From assembly GCF_003865135.1 (NCBI RefSeq), contig NZ_BHZC01000001.1:4588001-4652000 (forward strand): a stretch of 64,000 nucleotides of DNA, in the 5' to 3' direction. The notes under the pieces are model-generated. The model made no database searches, was not told the origin of the DNA, and saw only the letters and a program-made list of their open reading frames with translations. Origin of the DNA: Streptomyces chrestomyceticus JCM 4735 (GTDB lineage: Bacteria > Actinomycetota > Actinomycetes > Streptomycetales > Streptomycetaceae). This document shows, one piece after another, positions 36,392 to 45,582 of this stretch. A program made the position numbers and the translations under genes. Positions within the stretch are counted from its first letter, which is position 1. Every line of letters begins with the position of its first letter.

Positions 36392-38491
36392 ATGACCACC
36401 ACCGTCCTCTGCGCACCGGGCTCCGGCGCCCGCGCTCCGAGCGCACGCCGGGCCGGCGCGCCGCGCGCCCGCAGGTCGTCCGCGCTGCGCCTCCTGGTGC
36501 TCGCGGCGGCCCTGCTCGGCGCGCTCTTCGGGGGCGCCGCCCCGGCCTCCGCCCACGCCGCGCTGACCGGCAGCACACCCGCGCAGGGGTCGGTGGTGCG
36601 GAGCGCACCCGAACAGGTCACGCTCACCTTCTCCGAGGGCGTCGCGATGAGCGACGACTCGGTCCGGGTCCTGGACCCGAAGGGCAAGCGGGTGGACCGC
36701 GGCAAGCTGCGCGACCTGTGCAGCGGCGAGACGGTCAAGTACGGCGCCGGGCTGCCGCCGGGGCTCCCGGACGGCACGTACACCGTCGCCTGGCAGGCGG
36801 TCTCCGCCGACAGCCACCCGGTCTCCGGTGCCTTCACCTTCTCCGTGGGCGCGCCCTCGGAGACGAGCGCGCCACTGCCGCAGCAGGAGGCCGGCGGCGG
36901 TGTGGTCGGCGCGCTGTACGGCATCGCCCGGTACCTCGCGTACGCGGGTTTCGTCGTCCTGGTGGGCGGGGCGGCGTTCGTCCTGATCTGCCGCCCGGCC
37001 GCCGCGCGCGTACGGTCCGTGCAGCGGCTGGTCGCCCGTAGCTGGGCCGCGCTGACCGCCGCGACGATCGCGATGCTGCTGCTGCGCACCCCGTACACGA
37101 CCTCCGGCGACCTGGCCGACGTCTTCGATCTCGGCGGACTCCGCCAGGTCCTGGAGACCAAGCCGGGTGCCGCACTGGTCTCGCGGCTGCTGCTGCTCGC
37201 CGCCGCGGCCCTGTTCGTGGCCGTCCTCTTCGGCGCGTACGCCCGCGCGCAGCGGGATGCGGGGCGTCCAGGATCGGAAGAAGGGCGTACGGGCGCGGAG
37301 GGGGCGGGCGACGCGCCGTCGGGCGCCCTGGTCACCCCGGAAGCCCCGGACACCCCAGCCGACGCCAAGCGCCGCAAGGACCTCACCATCGGGCTCTCCG
37401 TCGGCGGCGCCATCGTCGCCGTGGGCCTGGCCGCGACCTGGGCGATGGCCGAACACGCCTCGACCGGCCTGCAGACCGCCGTCGCCGTCCCCGTCGACGT
37501 CCTGCACCTGCTGGCCGTCGCCACCTGGCTCGGCGGCCTGACGGCGCTGCTGGTCTCCCTCTACCGGGGCCCGTACGTGGCCCGTTCCGATGTACGCCGC
37601 TTCTCGCGGCTCGCGTTCGGTTCCGTCCTGGTGGTGGTCGCGACCGGCGTGTACCAGTCGTGGCGGCAGGTCGGCACGTGGCAGGCGCTGACCGACACCT
37701 CGTACGGAAAGCTGCTGCTGGCCAAGGCGGCGCTGGTCGTCGTCCTCGTCGGCATCGCCTGGTTCTCCCGGCGCTGGACGGCGCGGCTGGGCGAGGGCCC
37801 GGCGCCGGAGGCGGAGGCCACCGCCGTACTGGAGAGCGTGGCGGCACGTACGGAGACGGCTGCCACCGACGGGCCGGCGCCTGCCACCGACGCCCCCACG
37901 GCCGAAGCCGACCCGCAGCGAGCCGCCCAACTCGCCCGCCAGCGCGCCGCGCTGGCCAGCGCGCGGACGAAGCGCATCCGCGACGCCGACCCCGAGCGTT
38001 CCGGACTGCGCCGCTCGGTCCTCGCGGAGGCGACGGTCGCCGTGGTGGTGCTGGCCGTCACCACCGTGCTCACCTCCACCGAACCGGCGCGTACGGAGGC
38101 GGCCGTGAAGGCGGTGGGCGGGGCCGGGCAGTCGGCCGACGCCAATCAGCCGAAGGTGCTGAACATCCCCTTCGACACCGGCGGCCCGCGCGGCAAGGGC
38201 ACCGCGCGCGTCGACCTGGACCCCGGCCGCAGCGGCAGCGGCAACGCCCTGCACCTGCGGCTCGCCGATCCGGACGGCCGGACGGTCGACGTCCCCGAGG
38301 TGAAGGTCTCCTTCACCCTCCCCGACAAGGACCTCGGGCCGCTGCCGGTCACCCTCGACCATGTCAGCGAGGGACACTGGAGCGCGCGGGACGTCCAGTT
38401 GCCGGTGCCCGGACAGTGGCAGCTCTCCCTGGTCGTACGGACCTCCGACATCGACCAGGTGACCGAGACCAGGAACGTGAAGATCAACTGA
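36392..38491 (+). CDS. CopC-CopD fusion copper transport protein
   Basis: 699 residues. After a signal peptide, the mature CopC domain begins HAALTGSTPAQGSVV, with the N-terminal His that binds Cu(II). A CopD membrane domain of several helices follows (IARYLAYAGFVVLVGGAAFVLI; VDVLHLLAVATWLGGLTALL; FGSVLVVVATGVYQSWRQVGTWQALTDTSYGKLLLAKAALV). Charged Ala/Glu-rich loops separate the helices, and a soluble C-terminal domain ends the protein (LHLRLADPDGRTVDVPEVKV ... WQLSLVVRTSDIDQVTETRNVKI). It imports or handles periplasmic-side copper. Starts 13 bp after the PCuAC stop. Confidence 0.92.
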   Translation: MTTTVLCAPGSGARAPSARRAGAPRARRSSALRLLVLAAALLGALFGGAAPASAHAALTGSTPAQGSVVRSAPEQVTLTFSEGVAMSDDSVRVLDPKGKRVDRGKLRDLCSGETVKYGAGLPPGLPDGTYTVAWQAVSADSHPVSGAFTFSVGAPSETSAPLPQQEAGGGVVGALYGIARYLAYAGFVVLVGGAAFVLICRPAAARVRSVQRLVARSWAALTAATIAMLLLRTPYTTSGDLADVFDLGGLRQVLETKPGAALVSRLLLLAAAALFVAVLFGAYARAQRDAGRPGSEEGRTGAEGAGDAPSGALVTPEAPDTPADAKRRKDLTIGLSVGGAIVAVGLAATWAMAEHASTGLQTAVAVPVDVLHLLAVATWLGGLTALLVSLYRGPYVARSDVRRFSRLAFGSVLVVVATGVYQSWRQVGTWQALTDTSYGKLLLAKAALVVVLVGIAWFSRRWTARLGEGPAPEAEATAVLESVAARTETAATDGPAPATDAPTAEADPQRAAQLARQRAALASARTKRIRDADPERSGLRRSVLAEATVAVVVLAVTTVLTSTEPARTEAAVKAVGGAGQSADANQPKVLNIPFDTGGPRGKGTARVDLDPGRSGSGNALHLRLADPDGRTVDVPEVKVSFTLPDKDLGPLPVTLDHVSEGHWSARDVQLPVPGQWQLSLVVRTSDIDQVTETRNVKIN

Positions 38492-39810
38492 TGACGACCA
38501 CCGCTTCTCCCTCCGGCGGCGCCTCCGGGGCCGACGGCCGCACCGGCTCCGGACCGGAGCCCACCGAGACCCTCGAACTGTCCCGCCGTCGCCTGCTCGG
38601 CACCGTCGGTGCCGCGGGCGCCGCGGGCCTCGTCGTCGGTGCCGCGGGCGGCGCGATCGGCGTCGCCGCCGCCCAGGACGACCCGCCCACCGCCCTGAGC
38701 AGCCTCGGCTCGGCCTCCGTCGCCTTCCGCGACGAGCGCGCCAAGCAGCAGGCGGGCATCACCACGCCCCTCCAGGCGCGCGGTCACCTCGTCGCCTTCG
38801 ACCTCGCGCCGGGCGCCGGGCGCAAGGAAACGGCCGCGCTGCTGCGCCGCTGGTCGCGCACGGCCGAGGAGCTGATGGCCGGCCGCACACCGGCCGCGGA
38901 CACCGGGGTCGCGCTGGACGCGGGCCCGTCCTCGCTCACCGTCACCTTCGGGTTCGGCCGCACCTTCTTCGACCGTACGGGGCTGACCGCGCACCGCCCC
39001 GTCCAGCTCGAACCGCTGCCGGACTTCTCCTCGGACGAACTGGACGCCGGGCGCAGCAACGGCGACCTCTGGATCCAGATCGGCTCCGACGACGCGCTGG
39101 TCGCCTTCCACGCGCTGCGCGCCCTCCAGAAGGAGGCCGGGGGCACCGCGCGGCTGCGCTGGCAGATGAACGGCTTCAACCGCACGCCCGGCGCCACCGC
39201 GGCCCCGATGACCGCCCGCAACCTGATGGGCCAGGTCGACGGCACCAACAACCCCAAGCCCACGGACCCGGATTTCGACGAGCGGATCTTCGTCGGCCGG
39301 GACGCCGGCAGCGGCCCGTACGCCTGGATGCGCGGCGGTTCGTACGCGGTGGTCCGCCGGATCCGGATGCTGCTGGACGACTGGGAGAAGCAGCCGCTGA
39401 GCAAGCAGGAGAAGGTCATAGGCCGCCGCAAGGCCGACGGCGCGCCGCTGACCGGCGGCGACGAGCACACCACGATGGACCTGGACAAGAACGGGCCCGA
39501 CGGTCTGCCGGTCATTCCGGCCGACGCGCACGCGCGGATCGCGGCGCCGGAGTCCAACCAGGGTGCGGCCATGCTGCGGCGGCCCTTCTCGTTCCACGAC
39601 GGGTTCCGGGACGACGGCGCCCCGGACGCCGGGCTGCTGTTCGTCTGCTGGCAGGCCGACCCGCTGCGCTCCTTCATCCCGATCCAGCGGAAGCTGGACC
39701 GGGGCGACGCGCTGTCGCCGTTCCTGCGGCACGAGGCGAGCGGGCTGTTCGCCGTGCCGCCGGCGGCGGTGGCGGGCGGGTACGTGGGGCAGCCGTTGCT
39801 GGAAGGGTGA
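38491..39810 (+). CDS. dtpA: Tat-exported DyP-type haem peroxidase (DtpA/EfeB-like)
   Basis: 439 residues; the ATG overlaps the CopCD stop by one base (TGATG). A twin-arginine signal LSRRRLLGTVGAAGAAGLVVG is present. The catalytic GxxDG motif appears as LMGQVDGTNNP, the likely proximal haem His in ADAHARIAAPESNQ, and the distal Arg in MLRRPFSFHDGF. In S. lividans the DtpA peroxidase is encoded beside Sco and ECuC and links copper supply to morphological development; the same layout here supports the name, though EfeB-type iron uptake proteins are close relatives. Last gene of the operon; hairpin at 39850. Confidence 0.92.
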   Translation: MTTTASPSGGASGADGRTGSGPEPTETLELSRRRLLGTVGAAGAAGLVVGAAGGAIGVAAAQDDPPTALSSLGSASVAFRDERAKQQAGITTPLQARGHLVAFDLAPGAGRKETAALLRRWSRTAEELMAGRTPAADTGVALDAGPSSLTVTFGFGRTFFDRTGLTAHRPVQLEPLPDFSSDELDAGRSNGDLWIQIGSDDALVAFHALRALQKEAGGTARLRWQMNGFNRTPGATAAPMTARNLMGQVDGTNNPKPTDPDFDERIFVGRDAGSGPYAWMRGGSYAVVRRIRMLLDDWEKQPLSKQEKVIGRRKADGAPLTGGDEHTTMDLDKNGPDGLPVIPADAHARIAAPESNQGAAMLRRPFSFHDGFRDDGAPDAGLLFVCWQADPLRSFIPIQRKLDRGDALSPFLRHEASGLFAVPPAAVAGGYVGQPLLEG

Positions 39811-39849
39811 TGGTTGGTACGTGTGCGTCACGAGCCGCGCGATGAGGCT

Positions 39850-39869
39850 GCGGGCCACCTTCGTGGCCC
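39850..39869 (+). terminator. Hairpin after the DyP peroxidase gene
   Basis: CGGGCCAC (39850-39857) pairs with GTGGCCCG (39862-39869) around a CTTC tetraloop, 40 bp past the stop. Confidence 0.6.
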
Positions 39870-40005
39870 GTGAGGTCGTAGGCCGTCTCCGGGGCCCATG
39901 AGCCGATTCGGGCTTCCCGAACGGGGCGGGCGGCCGGGCGGGTAACGTGGCGAGCGGGTGATCGGCGAGTCGGTCCCCACCGGAGCGTGAGGGAGTCAGA
40001 GGGAC

Positions 40006-40932
40006 ATGTCGGTCAGCCGCTACACCTACCTGGGACCCGAGGGAACGTTCACGGAGGCGGCCCTGCGGACGCTGCCGGAGGCCGCCACCCGCGAGCTGGT
40101 CCCGATGGTGTCCGTACCGGCCGCGCTGGACGCGGTACGGATCGGCGAGGCCGCGGCCGCGCTGGTGCCGATCGAGAACTCGGTCGAGGGCGGAGTGACC
40201 ACCACCCTGGACGAACTGGCCGCCGGCGAACCGCTGATGATCTACCGCGAGGTGCTGCTGCCGATCGCGTTCGCCCTGCTCGTACGGCCCGGCACCCAGA
40301 TGGCCGACGTCAAGACGGTCACCGGGCACCCGGTGGCCCAGCCGCAGGTGCGCAAGTGGCTCGCGGCGCACCTGCCGGAGGCCGTGTGGGAGTCGGCGGC
40401 CTCCAACGCGGACGGTGCGCGGCTGGTCCAGGAGGGCCGGTACGACGGCGCGTTCGCGGGCGAGTTCGCGGCGGCGACGTACGGCCTCGAACCGCTGGTC
40501 ACCGACATCCACGACGCGCAGAACGCCACCACCCGCTTCGTGCTGGTCGGCCGCCCCGCCCGGCCCGCGGCGCGCACCGGCGCCGACAAGACCTCGGTCG
40601 TCCTGTGGCTGCGCGAGGACCACCCCGGCGCGCTCCTGGAGCTGCTCCAGGAGTACGCGGCCCGCGGCGTCAGCATGATGCGCATCGAGTCGCGGCCGAC
40701 CGGCGAGGGCATCGGCCGCTACTGCTTCTCGGTGGACTGCGAAGGACACCTCACGGACCGCCGGGTCGGCGAGGTGCTGATGGCGCTGAAGCGGGTCTGC
40801 CGCGAGGTGCGCTTCCTCGGGTCGTACCCGCGCGCCGACCAGGTGCGGCCGAACGTACGGCCGGACACGGTCGACGCGGCGTTCACGGACGCGGCGGACT
40901 GGCTGACCCGTTGCCTCGACGGGCGCGCCTGA
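40006..40932 (+). CDS. pheA: Prephenate dehydratase
   Basis: 308 residues. The PDT domain begins YTYLGPEGTFTEAALRTL and contains LVPIENSVEGGVTTTLDEL and NATTRFVLVGR, including the conserved Thr-Arg-Phe. A C-terminal ACT domain (TSVVLWLREDHPGALLELLQEYAARGVSMMRIESRP) is the likely phenylalanine sensor. It converts prephenate to phenylpyruvate in phenylalanine synthesis. It is monofunctional (no chorismate mutase domain), as usual in actinomycetes. Start ATG at 40006. Confidence 0.96.
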   Translation: MSVSRYTYLGPEGTFTEAALRTLPEAATRELVPMVSVPAALDAVRIGEAAAALVPIENSVEGGVTTTLDELAAGEPLMIYREVLLPIAFALLVRPGTQMADVKTVTGHPVAQPQVRKWLAAHLPEAVWESAASNADGARLVQEGRYDGAFAGEFAAATYGLEPLVTDIHDAQNATTRFVLVGRPARPAARTGADKTSVVLWLREDHPGALLELLQEYAARGVSMMRIESRPTGEGIGRYCFSVDCEGHLTDRRVGEVLMALKRVCREVRFLGSYPRADQVRPNVRPDTVDAAFTDAADWLTRCLDGRA

Positions 40933-41009
40933 GGCGCCCGCGGCGGGCGGTGGAGCGTCCTGACGGCGTTCCGGGGGCTCCGCCGGGGGCCTGGTCTGGG
41001 GTCTTGGGG

Positions 41010-41331
41010 TTGTCAACAAAGTTATCCACAGGCCCCGTTCTCGACCTGGGGATAAGTCGACACGACAGCCCCCGCGGCCCGGTCCGAGTCGACATGTTGC
41101 TCTACCGACCCCCAGGGCCTTCCACAGCGCCGCACCCCGCCCCGCGTCAGCACAAATTACGCGAACAATCCTTTAGGGCGAGGAAATCCCACACGAAAGA
41201 GCGTCCAGTTGGGGTTTCTTCGATGAATCCATGGCAACGCATTCTTGAAACGGAACACGCTCTTCCGACTTCCACAGATTCCACACACAGCCTGTGGATA
41301 AGGTTCCGTAACCTTCCGCACCTGTGGACAA
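41010..41331. promoter_or_regulatory. Cluster of DnaA boxes between pheA and serS
   Basis: The 769-bp gap 40933-41701 holds no credible gene but several DnaA 9-mers: TTGTCAACA (41010-41018, one mismatch), TTATCCACA (41022-41030), TTATCCCCA on the minus strand (41047-41055, one mismatch), TTATCCACA on the minus strand (41293-41301), and the perfect TTGTCCACA on the minus strand (41323-41331). Weaker TTCCACA sites lie at 41118-41126, 41268-41276 and 41277-41285. Streptomyces has DnaA-box clusters outside oriC (one called D78) that titrate DnaA. There is no dnaA or dnaN nearby, so this is not oriC itself. Confidence 0.75.
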
Positions 41332-41689
41332 CCCTGGGTACAACCCTCGCCGCCCACCGCCCCGGCCCGCCCGCCAACTCCTCCCGTGCACAAGGGAAGC
41401 CGCTCGACGCGTACGGAGCGCCTACCCCCGCACCAGCGTCGGCGCAAGATTCTTCCACCGCTATTTCCCGCCACTTTCCGCACGCCCGCACACCCCCCGT
41501 CCGCACTTCCCGCACATCCCCCCGCACCCCGCCCCTCTCCCACACGCCCCTTATGCGCCCCTTACGTACCCCCGCCACCCCGCCTTACCGGGCCGTACCG
41601 CCCGGAATGGCCAAACACACTAAACATCAACAAACCGGACATAGCGCCACGCGGGGAATATGGCGTCGAAGGACCGGCCCGGGCCCCGG

Positions 41690-41695
41690 TAGCCT
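41690..41695 (+). promoter_or_regulatory. -10 element giving a probably leaderless serS transcript
   Basis: TAGCCT at 41690-41695 fits TAnnnT and ends six bases before the serS GTG at 41702. There is no Shine-Dalgarno sequence, as expected for leaderless mRNA. Confidence 0.5.
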
Positions 41696-41701
41696 GGTGG
41701 G

Positions 41702-42991
41702 GTGATTGACCTTCGCCTGCTCCGTGAGGACCCCGACCGTGTGCGCGCGTCCCAGCGCGCCCGTGGAGAGGACGTCGCACTCGTCGACGCACTGCTCTCC
41801 GCCGACGAACGGCGCAGGGCCTCCAGCGTCCGCTTCGACGAGCTGCGCAACGAGCAGAAGTCGCTCGGCAAGCTCATCCCCAAGGCCGCCGGCGACGAGA
41901 AGGCCGCGCTGCTGAAGAAGGCCGGGGAGCTGTCCGCCGCCGTCAAGGCCGCCGACGCCGAGCAGGACCAGGCCAAGGAGGAGACCCAGGCCCTCCTGCT
42001 GAAGCTGGGCAACATCGTCCACCCGGACGTGCCCGTCGGCGGCGAGGAGGACTTCACGGTCCTGGAGACGCACGGCACGATCCGCGACTTCGCCGCCGAG
42101 GGCTTCGAGCCCAAGGACCACCTGGAGATCGGCCAGGCGCTGGCCGCGATCGACGTCGAGCGCGGCGCCAAGGTCTCCGGCTCGCGCTTCTACTACCTGA
42201 CCGGCATCGGCGCGCTCCTGGAGCTCGCGCTGGTCAACGCCGCCATCGCGCAGGCCACCGAGGCCGGCTTCACGCCGATGCTCACCCCGGCCCTGGTGCG
42301 CCCGCACGCCATGGAGGGCACCGGATTCCTCGGCCAGGCCGCGGAGAACGTGTACCACCTGGAGAAGGACGACTTCTATCTCGTCGGCACCTCCGAGGTC
42401 CCGCTCGCCGCGTACCACATGGACGAGATCCTCGACGCGGACAAGCTGCCCGTGCGCTACGCGGGCTTCTCGCCGTGCTTCCGCCGCGAGGCCGGCACGT
42501 ACGGCAAGGACACCCGGGGCATCTTCCGCGTCCACCAGTTCGACAAGGTCGAGATGTTCTCGTACGTCGACCCGGAGGACGCGCAGGCCGAGCACCGGCG
42601 CCTGCTGGACTGGGAGAAGCAGTGGCTGACCGGCCTGGAGCTGCCCTTCCAGGTGATCGACGTGGCCACCGGTGACCTCGGCGCCTCGGCCTCCCGCAAG
42701 TACGACTGCGAGGCGTGGATCCCCACCCAGGGCAAGTACCGCGAGCTGACCAGCGCCTCGAACTGCGACGAGTTCCAGGCCCGCCGCCTGTCGGTCCGGA
42801 TGCGCACGAACAAGGACGGCAAGCAGCAGGTCAAGCCGCTGGCCACGCTCAACGGCACGCTCTGCGCGGTGCCCCGCACCATCGTGGCGATCTTCGAGAA
42901 CCACCAGCAGGCGGACGGCTCCGTGCGCGTACCCGAGATGCTCCGCCCGTACCTGGGCGGCCGGGAGATCCTGGAGCCCGTCGCCCGGTGA
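41702..42991 (+). CDS. serS: Seryl-tRNA synthetase
   Basis: 429 residues, GTG start at 41702. The N-terminal coiled-coil arm (about 1-110; [20 protein letters not shown]) contacts the long variable arm of tRNA-Ser. The class II catalytic core shows motif 2 ([27 protein letters not shown]), [16 protein letters not shown], and motif 3 region ([29 protein letters not shown]). It charges serine to tRNA-Ser in the cytoplasm. The stop overlaps the following gene by GTGA. Confidence 0.98.
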   Translation: MIDLRLLREDPDRVRASQRARGEDVALVDALLSADERRRASSVRFDELRNEQKSLGKLIPKAAGDEKAALLKKAGELSAAVKAADAEQDQAKEETQALLLKLGNIVHPDVPVGGEEDFTVLETHGTIRDFAAEGFEPKDHLEIGQALAAIDVERGAKVSGSRFYYLTGIGALLELALVNAAIAQATEAGFTPMLTPALVRPHAMEGTGFLGQAAENVYHLEKDDFYLVGTSEVPLAAYHMDEILDADKLPVRYAGFSPCFRREAGTYGKDTRGIFRVHQFDKVEMFSYVDPEDAQAEHRRLLDWEKQWLTGLELPFQVIDVATGDLGASASRKYDCEAWIPTQGKYRELTSASNCDEFQARRLSVRMRTNKDGKQQVKPLATLNGTLCAVPRTIVAIFENHQQADGSVRVPEMLRPYLGGREILEPVAR

Positions 42992-43836
42992 CCACCGCCC
43001 CCGAGCCCGCGCACCGGGCCGCACCGCCGGCCCGCCCGCTGCCGTACAAACTCGTCGCGACCGACCTCGACGGAACGTTGCTGCGGCACGACGACACGAT
43101 CTCCGAGCGCACCCGCGCCGCCCTGGCCACGGCCACGGCGGCGGGGGCCGCGCACATCGTCGTCACGGGCCGCGCGGTGCCGTGGACCCGGCACATCCTC
43201 GATGCGCTGGACTACGACGGCATAGCGGTGTGCGGGCAGGGCGCGCAGGTCTACCACGCCGGCGAACACCGGCTGCTGACCTCGGTCACCCTGGACCGGC
43301 AGCTCGCCGGCCTGGCCCTCTCCAAGATCGAGGCGGAGGTCGGCCCGCTGTTCCTGGCCGCGAGCCGGGACGGCCTGGAGGGCGAGGTGCTGGTCACCCC
43401 CGGCTACCGCATCCAGGAGGGCCCGCTGCCGAACCTGGAGATCCAGGACCCCGGCGACCTGTGGGCCGCCCCCATCAACAAGATCTACATCCAGCACCCG
43501 ACCCTCGGCGACGACGAACTGGCCCGCGCGGCCCGTGCGGTCTCCGGCGACCTGGTCGGCGTGATGATGGCCGGCGAGGGCGTCGTCGAACTCCTCCCCC
43601 TCGGCCTCTCCAAGGCCACCGGCCTCTCCCTGGCCGCCCGCCGCCTGGGCGTGAAGGCCGCGGACACCATCGCCTTCGGCGACATGCCCAACGACATCCC
43701 GATGTTCGGCTGGGCCCGGCACGGCGTCGCCATGGCCAACGCCCACGACGAGCTCAAGGCCGTCGCGGACGAGACGACGGCCTCCAACGAGGAGGACGGC
43801 ATCGCGGTCGTCCTGGAGCGGCTGTACGGGGCCTGA
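42988..43836 (+). CDS. HAD-superfamily (Cof/YbiV-type) phosphatase
   Basis: 282 residues from a GTG overlapping the serS stop. Motif [16 protein letters not shown], motif [10 protein letters not shown], a C2-type cap, Lys in [15 protein letters not shown], and motif [25 protein letters not shown] place it in the Cof family of sugar-phosphate or cofactor phosphatases. The coupling to serS is conserved in streptomycetes as far as I recall. The substrate is unknown. Confidence 0.9.
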   Translation: MTTAPEPAHRAAPPARPLPYKLVATDLDGTLLRHDDTISERTRAALATATAAGAAHIVVTGRAVPWTRHILDALDYDGIAVCGQGAQVYHAGEHRLLTSVTLDRQLAGLALSKIEAEVGPLFLAASRDGLEGEVLVTPGYRIQEGPLPNLEIQDPGDLWAAPINKIYIQHPTLGDDELARAARAVSGDLVGVMMAGEGVVELLPLGLSKATGLSLAARRLGVKAADTIAFGDMPNDIPMFGWARHGVAMANAHDELKAVADETTASNEEDGIAVVLERLYGA

Positions 43837-43863
43837 GGCGCTCTTCCACACCGGCCCCGGCCC

Positions 43864-43889
43864 CCGACGGCCCGGGTCGGTCTTCTTTT
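43864..43889 (+). terminator. Rho-independent terminator of serS-HAD operon
   Basis: CCGAC (43864-43868) pairs with GTCGG (43876-43880), followed directly by TCTTCTTTT. Confidence 0.75.
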
Positions 43890-44118
43890 CGGAACGTACG
43901 CACGACGTCATGCCCGAGACGGGGTAACTGTACGTTTATCGACTCGTTGTCCCCTGTGCGTGGAGGCAACTGGAGTTCGAGGCGTCGAGGATTCGTGAAG
44001 TGCTGGGGATTGCCGGCGACGGTCGTGAAGCGGTGCAGCCGTACGACCGATAACCGGACATAGAGGTAGTGGCATCCGTGAGCAGCCTCCGCTCCTGGGC
44101 CCTGGATACGGGCGTCAG

Positions 44119-44160
44119 TTGACAGGTCCGCAATGGACCTGTCAAACCGTTCTGGTTTGA
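44119..44160 (+). promoter_or_regulatory. Two overlapping, mutually exclusive inverted repeats upstream of the antirepressor-like gene
   Basis: TTGACAGGTCC (44119-44129) pairs perfectly with 44135-44145. TCAAACC (44142-44148) pairs perfectly with GGTTTGA (44154-44160). The repeats share 44142-44145, so as RNA only one hairpin can form at a time. The second ends two bases before GGAGGG, the Shine-Dalgarno of the gene at 44176. As DNA they could be two operators; TTGACA at 44119 could also be a -35 box. They lie in the 339-bp gap 43837-44175, which otherwise holds only a terminator. Confidence 0.6.
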
Positions 44161-44175
44161 GTGGAGGGCATGTAC

Positions 44176-44910
44176 ATGCCACCTGAAGCTGTACTGCTGG
44201 AGTCGCGGGCCATGCGCGACAGTGTGATGGGGCTGGGACGCGTCGGCGTCCTGGACAAGGTGAAGGCGCTGGTGCTGCTGCCTGACGGGCTGCATGTCAC
44301 GACGCGGATGGTCGCCGACTATTTCGAGGTGGGCGACCGCGCCGTCAACAGCCTGATGCGGCGGCACCGAGCGGAGCTGTCCCAGCACGGCATGCACGTG
44401 CTCAAGGGCTCTGACCTGCGGGTCTTTGAAAGCTCCAACTTGAAGCTTTCAGCGGAAAGTTATCCACAGGGTCGCGCACACCTCACCCTCTACACCCGCC
44501 GAACCCTCCTCAACATCGCCATGCTCCTCCGCGACAGCGAGGTCGCGCGGGCGGTCCGTACGTACCTCCTCGACGTCGAGGAGGGCGCGCGGGGGCGGGT
44601 CGAGGTGCCCCGGCAGACCCGGCCGGCGCCGACGGTCGAGTCGCTCGACCACCGGCTCACGCGCGTCGAGTCGTCGCTCGCCGACATCGGCCCCGCCCTG
44701 CGGGACCTGGGCCCGGTGATCGGCCGGATCTCCGGGCGGCTGGACCGGCTGGACCGGCGGCTGGACGCCACCAACCGCGTCGTGTGCGCGATGAGTGAGC
44801 GGCTCAGCGATCTGGCGGAGGACGTACGGGAGTTGCGTTCCGGTCCCCGTCCACTGCCCCGCCCGCACCGGCATCCGGGGTCAAGGCCCAAGCGGCGAGA
44901 CCAAGGATGA
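44176..44910 (+). CDS. Phage antirepressor-like regulator with coiled-coil C-terminus
   Basis: 244 residues from the ATG at 44176, seven bases after GGAGGG; GTG at 44161 and ATG at 44170 are alternatives. The N-terminal half (GVLDKVKALVLLPDGLHVTTRMVADYFEVGDRAVNSLMRRHRAELSQHGMHVL, then TLYTRRTLLNIAMLLRDSEVARAVRTYLLD) resembles a DNA-binding module found in phage antirepressor-like and chromosomal proteins of Firmicutes and actinomycetes. The C-terminal part is a predicted coiled coil (VESLDHRLTRVESSLADI ... RISGRLDRLDRRLDATNRVV) and a basic tail. An internal DnaA-box match TTATCCACA lies at 44460-44468. Its last 107 bp overlap the convergent rhomboid-like gene. Confidence 0.65.
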   Translation: MPPEAVLLESRAMRDSVMGLGRVGVLDKVKALVLLPDGLHVTTRMVADYFEVGDRAVNSLMRRHRAELSQHGMHVLKGSDLRVFESSNLKLSAESYPQGRAHLTLYTRRTLLNIAMLLRDSEVARAVRTYLLDVEEGARGRVEVPRQTRPAPTVESLDHRLTRVESSLADIGPALRDLGPVIGRISGRLDRLDRRLDATNRVVCAMSERLSDLAEDVRELRSGPRPLPRPHRHPGSRPKRRDQG

Positions 44911-45487
44911 GCGCGATGGCGTGTCCGATGTCGGTGAACGTGGCACCTGACAGGAGCGGGATGCCGAAGAAGCCGACGACGGCCGCCAGGTAGAGGTAGC
45001 GCCAGGGCGGCGGCAGCCGGTAGGTGAGCAGGCCGGCTGCCGCTGCCAGGCCGTAGGAGACGCCGATGTCGACGACGTGCGACATGGAGCGGGGCAGCCG
45101 GTGGCCCTCGATGGCGAGCAGGACCAGCTCCTGGCTGGCGAGGGTGGCGGTGATGTGGGCGGCGCCGACGGTCAGCAGCCAGCGCCAGGTGCCCAGCCAG
45201 CGTTCGACGTTGGCGTGCACCAGCTCGAAGAGCACCGCGTAGAGGACGAAGGAGGACGGGTTCTCGATCCAGAAGCCGCTGATGAGGAGGGAGGAGAGGG
45301 GGTGGCGGTTCAGTTCGTGGATGTTGCTGCTGGTGCGGTGGAGGAGGAAGTGCTCCAGGCCCTCGCTGGCACCGGCGATCACGAGGCTGGTCACGCCGAT
45401 GATCAGCAGCCAGATGTGGGTGCCGGGAGCGGCCCGTACCCAGGCGGCCGCCCGGTCGACGGGCGAGGACGGGAGCACCGGCCTCAT
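44804..45487 (-). CDS. Rhomboid-like membrane protein
   Basis: 227 residues with about six hydrophobic helices (HIWLLIIGVTSLVIAGASEGLEHFLL; FVLYAVLFELVHANVERWLGTWRWLLTVGAAHITATL; YLYLAAVVGFFGIPLL). A Ser in VDIGVSYGLAAAAG and a His in FTDIGHAIALILGLAAW occupy positions that could form a rhomboid Ser-His dyad, although the GxSG motif is degenerate, so protease activity is uncertain. Tandem 18-bp repeats lie directly upstream of its start. Its 3-prime end overlaps the convergent gene by 107 bp. Confidence 0.72.
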   Translation of the reverse strand: MRPVLPSSPVDRAAAWVRAAPGTHIWLLIIGVTSLVIAGASEGLEHFLLHRTSSNIHELNRHPLSSLLISGFWIENPSSFVLYAVLFELVHANVERWLGTWRWLLTVGAAHITATLASQELVLLAIEGHRLPRSMSHVVDIGVSYGLAAAAGLLTYRLPPPWRYLYLAAVVGFFGIPLLSGATFTDIGHAIALILGLAAWALTPDAGAGGAVDGDRNATPVRPPPDR

Positions 45488-45492
45488 CGCGC

Positions 45493-45582
45493 GATCACCG
45501 GCCCCACAGCGGTCACCGGCCTCGTCGCGATCACCGGCCTCGTCGCGATCACCGGCCGCAACGCGTTCACCGGCCTCATCGC
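45493..45582. repeat. Five tandem 18-bp repeats
   Basis: Units at 45493, 45511, 45529, 45547 and 45565 share GCG-n-TCACCGGCC with a variable CTCGTC-like end. They fill the gap between the rhomboid-like gene start and the AsnC gene stop, running 7 bp into the latter. Confidence 0.85.

Noticed and set aside
40981..41340. Possible oriC because of DnaA boxes
   Set aside because: No dnaA, dnaN, rpmH or gyrB nearby and too few boxes for a Streptomyces oriC; treated as an accessory DnaA-box cluster.
41157..41578. Minus-strand open frames in the pheA-serS gap
   Set aside because: Composition is biased and they cover the DnaA boxes; no ribosome site or family resemblance.
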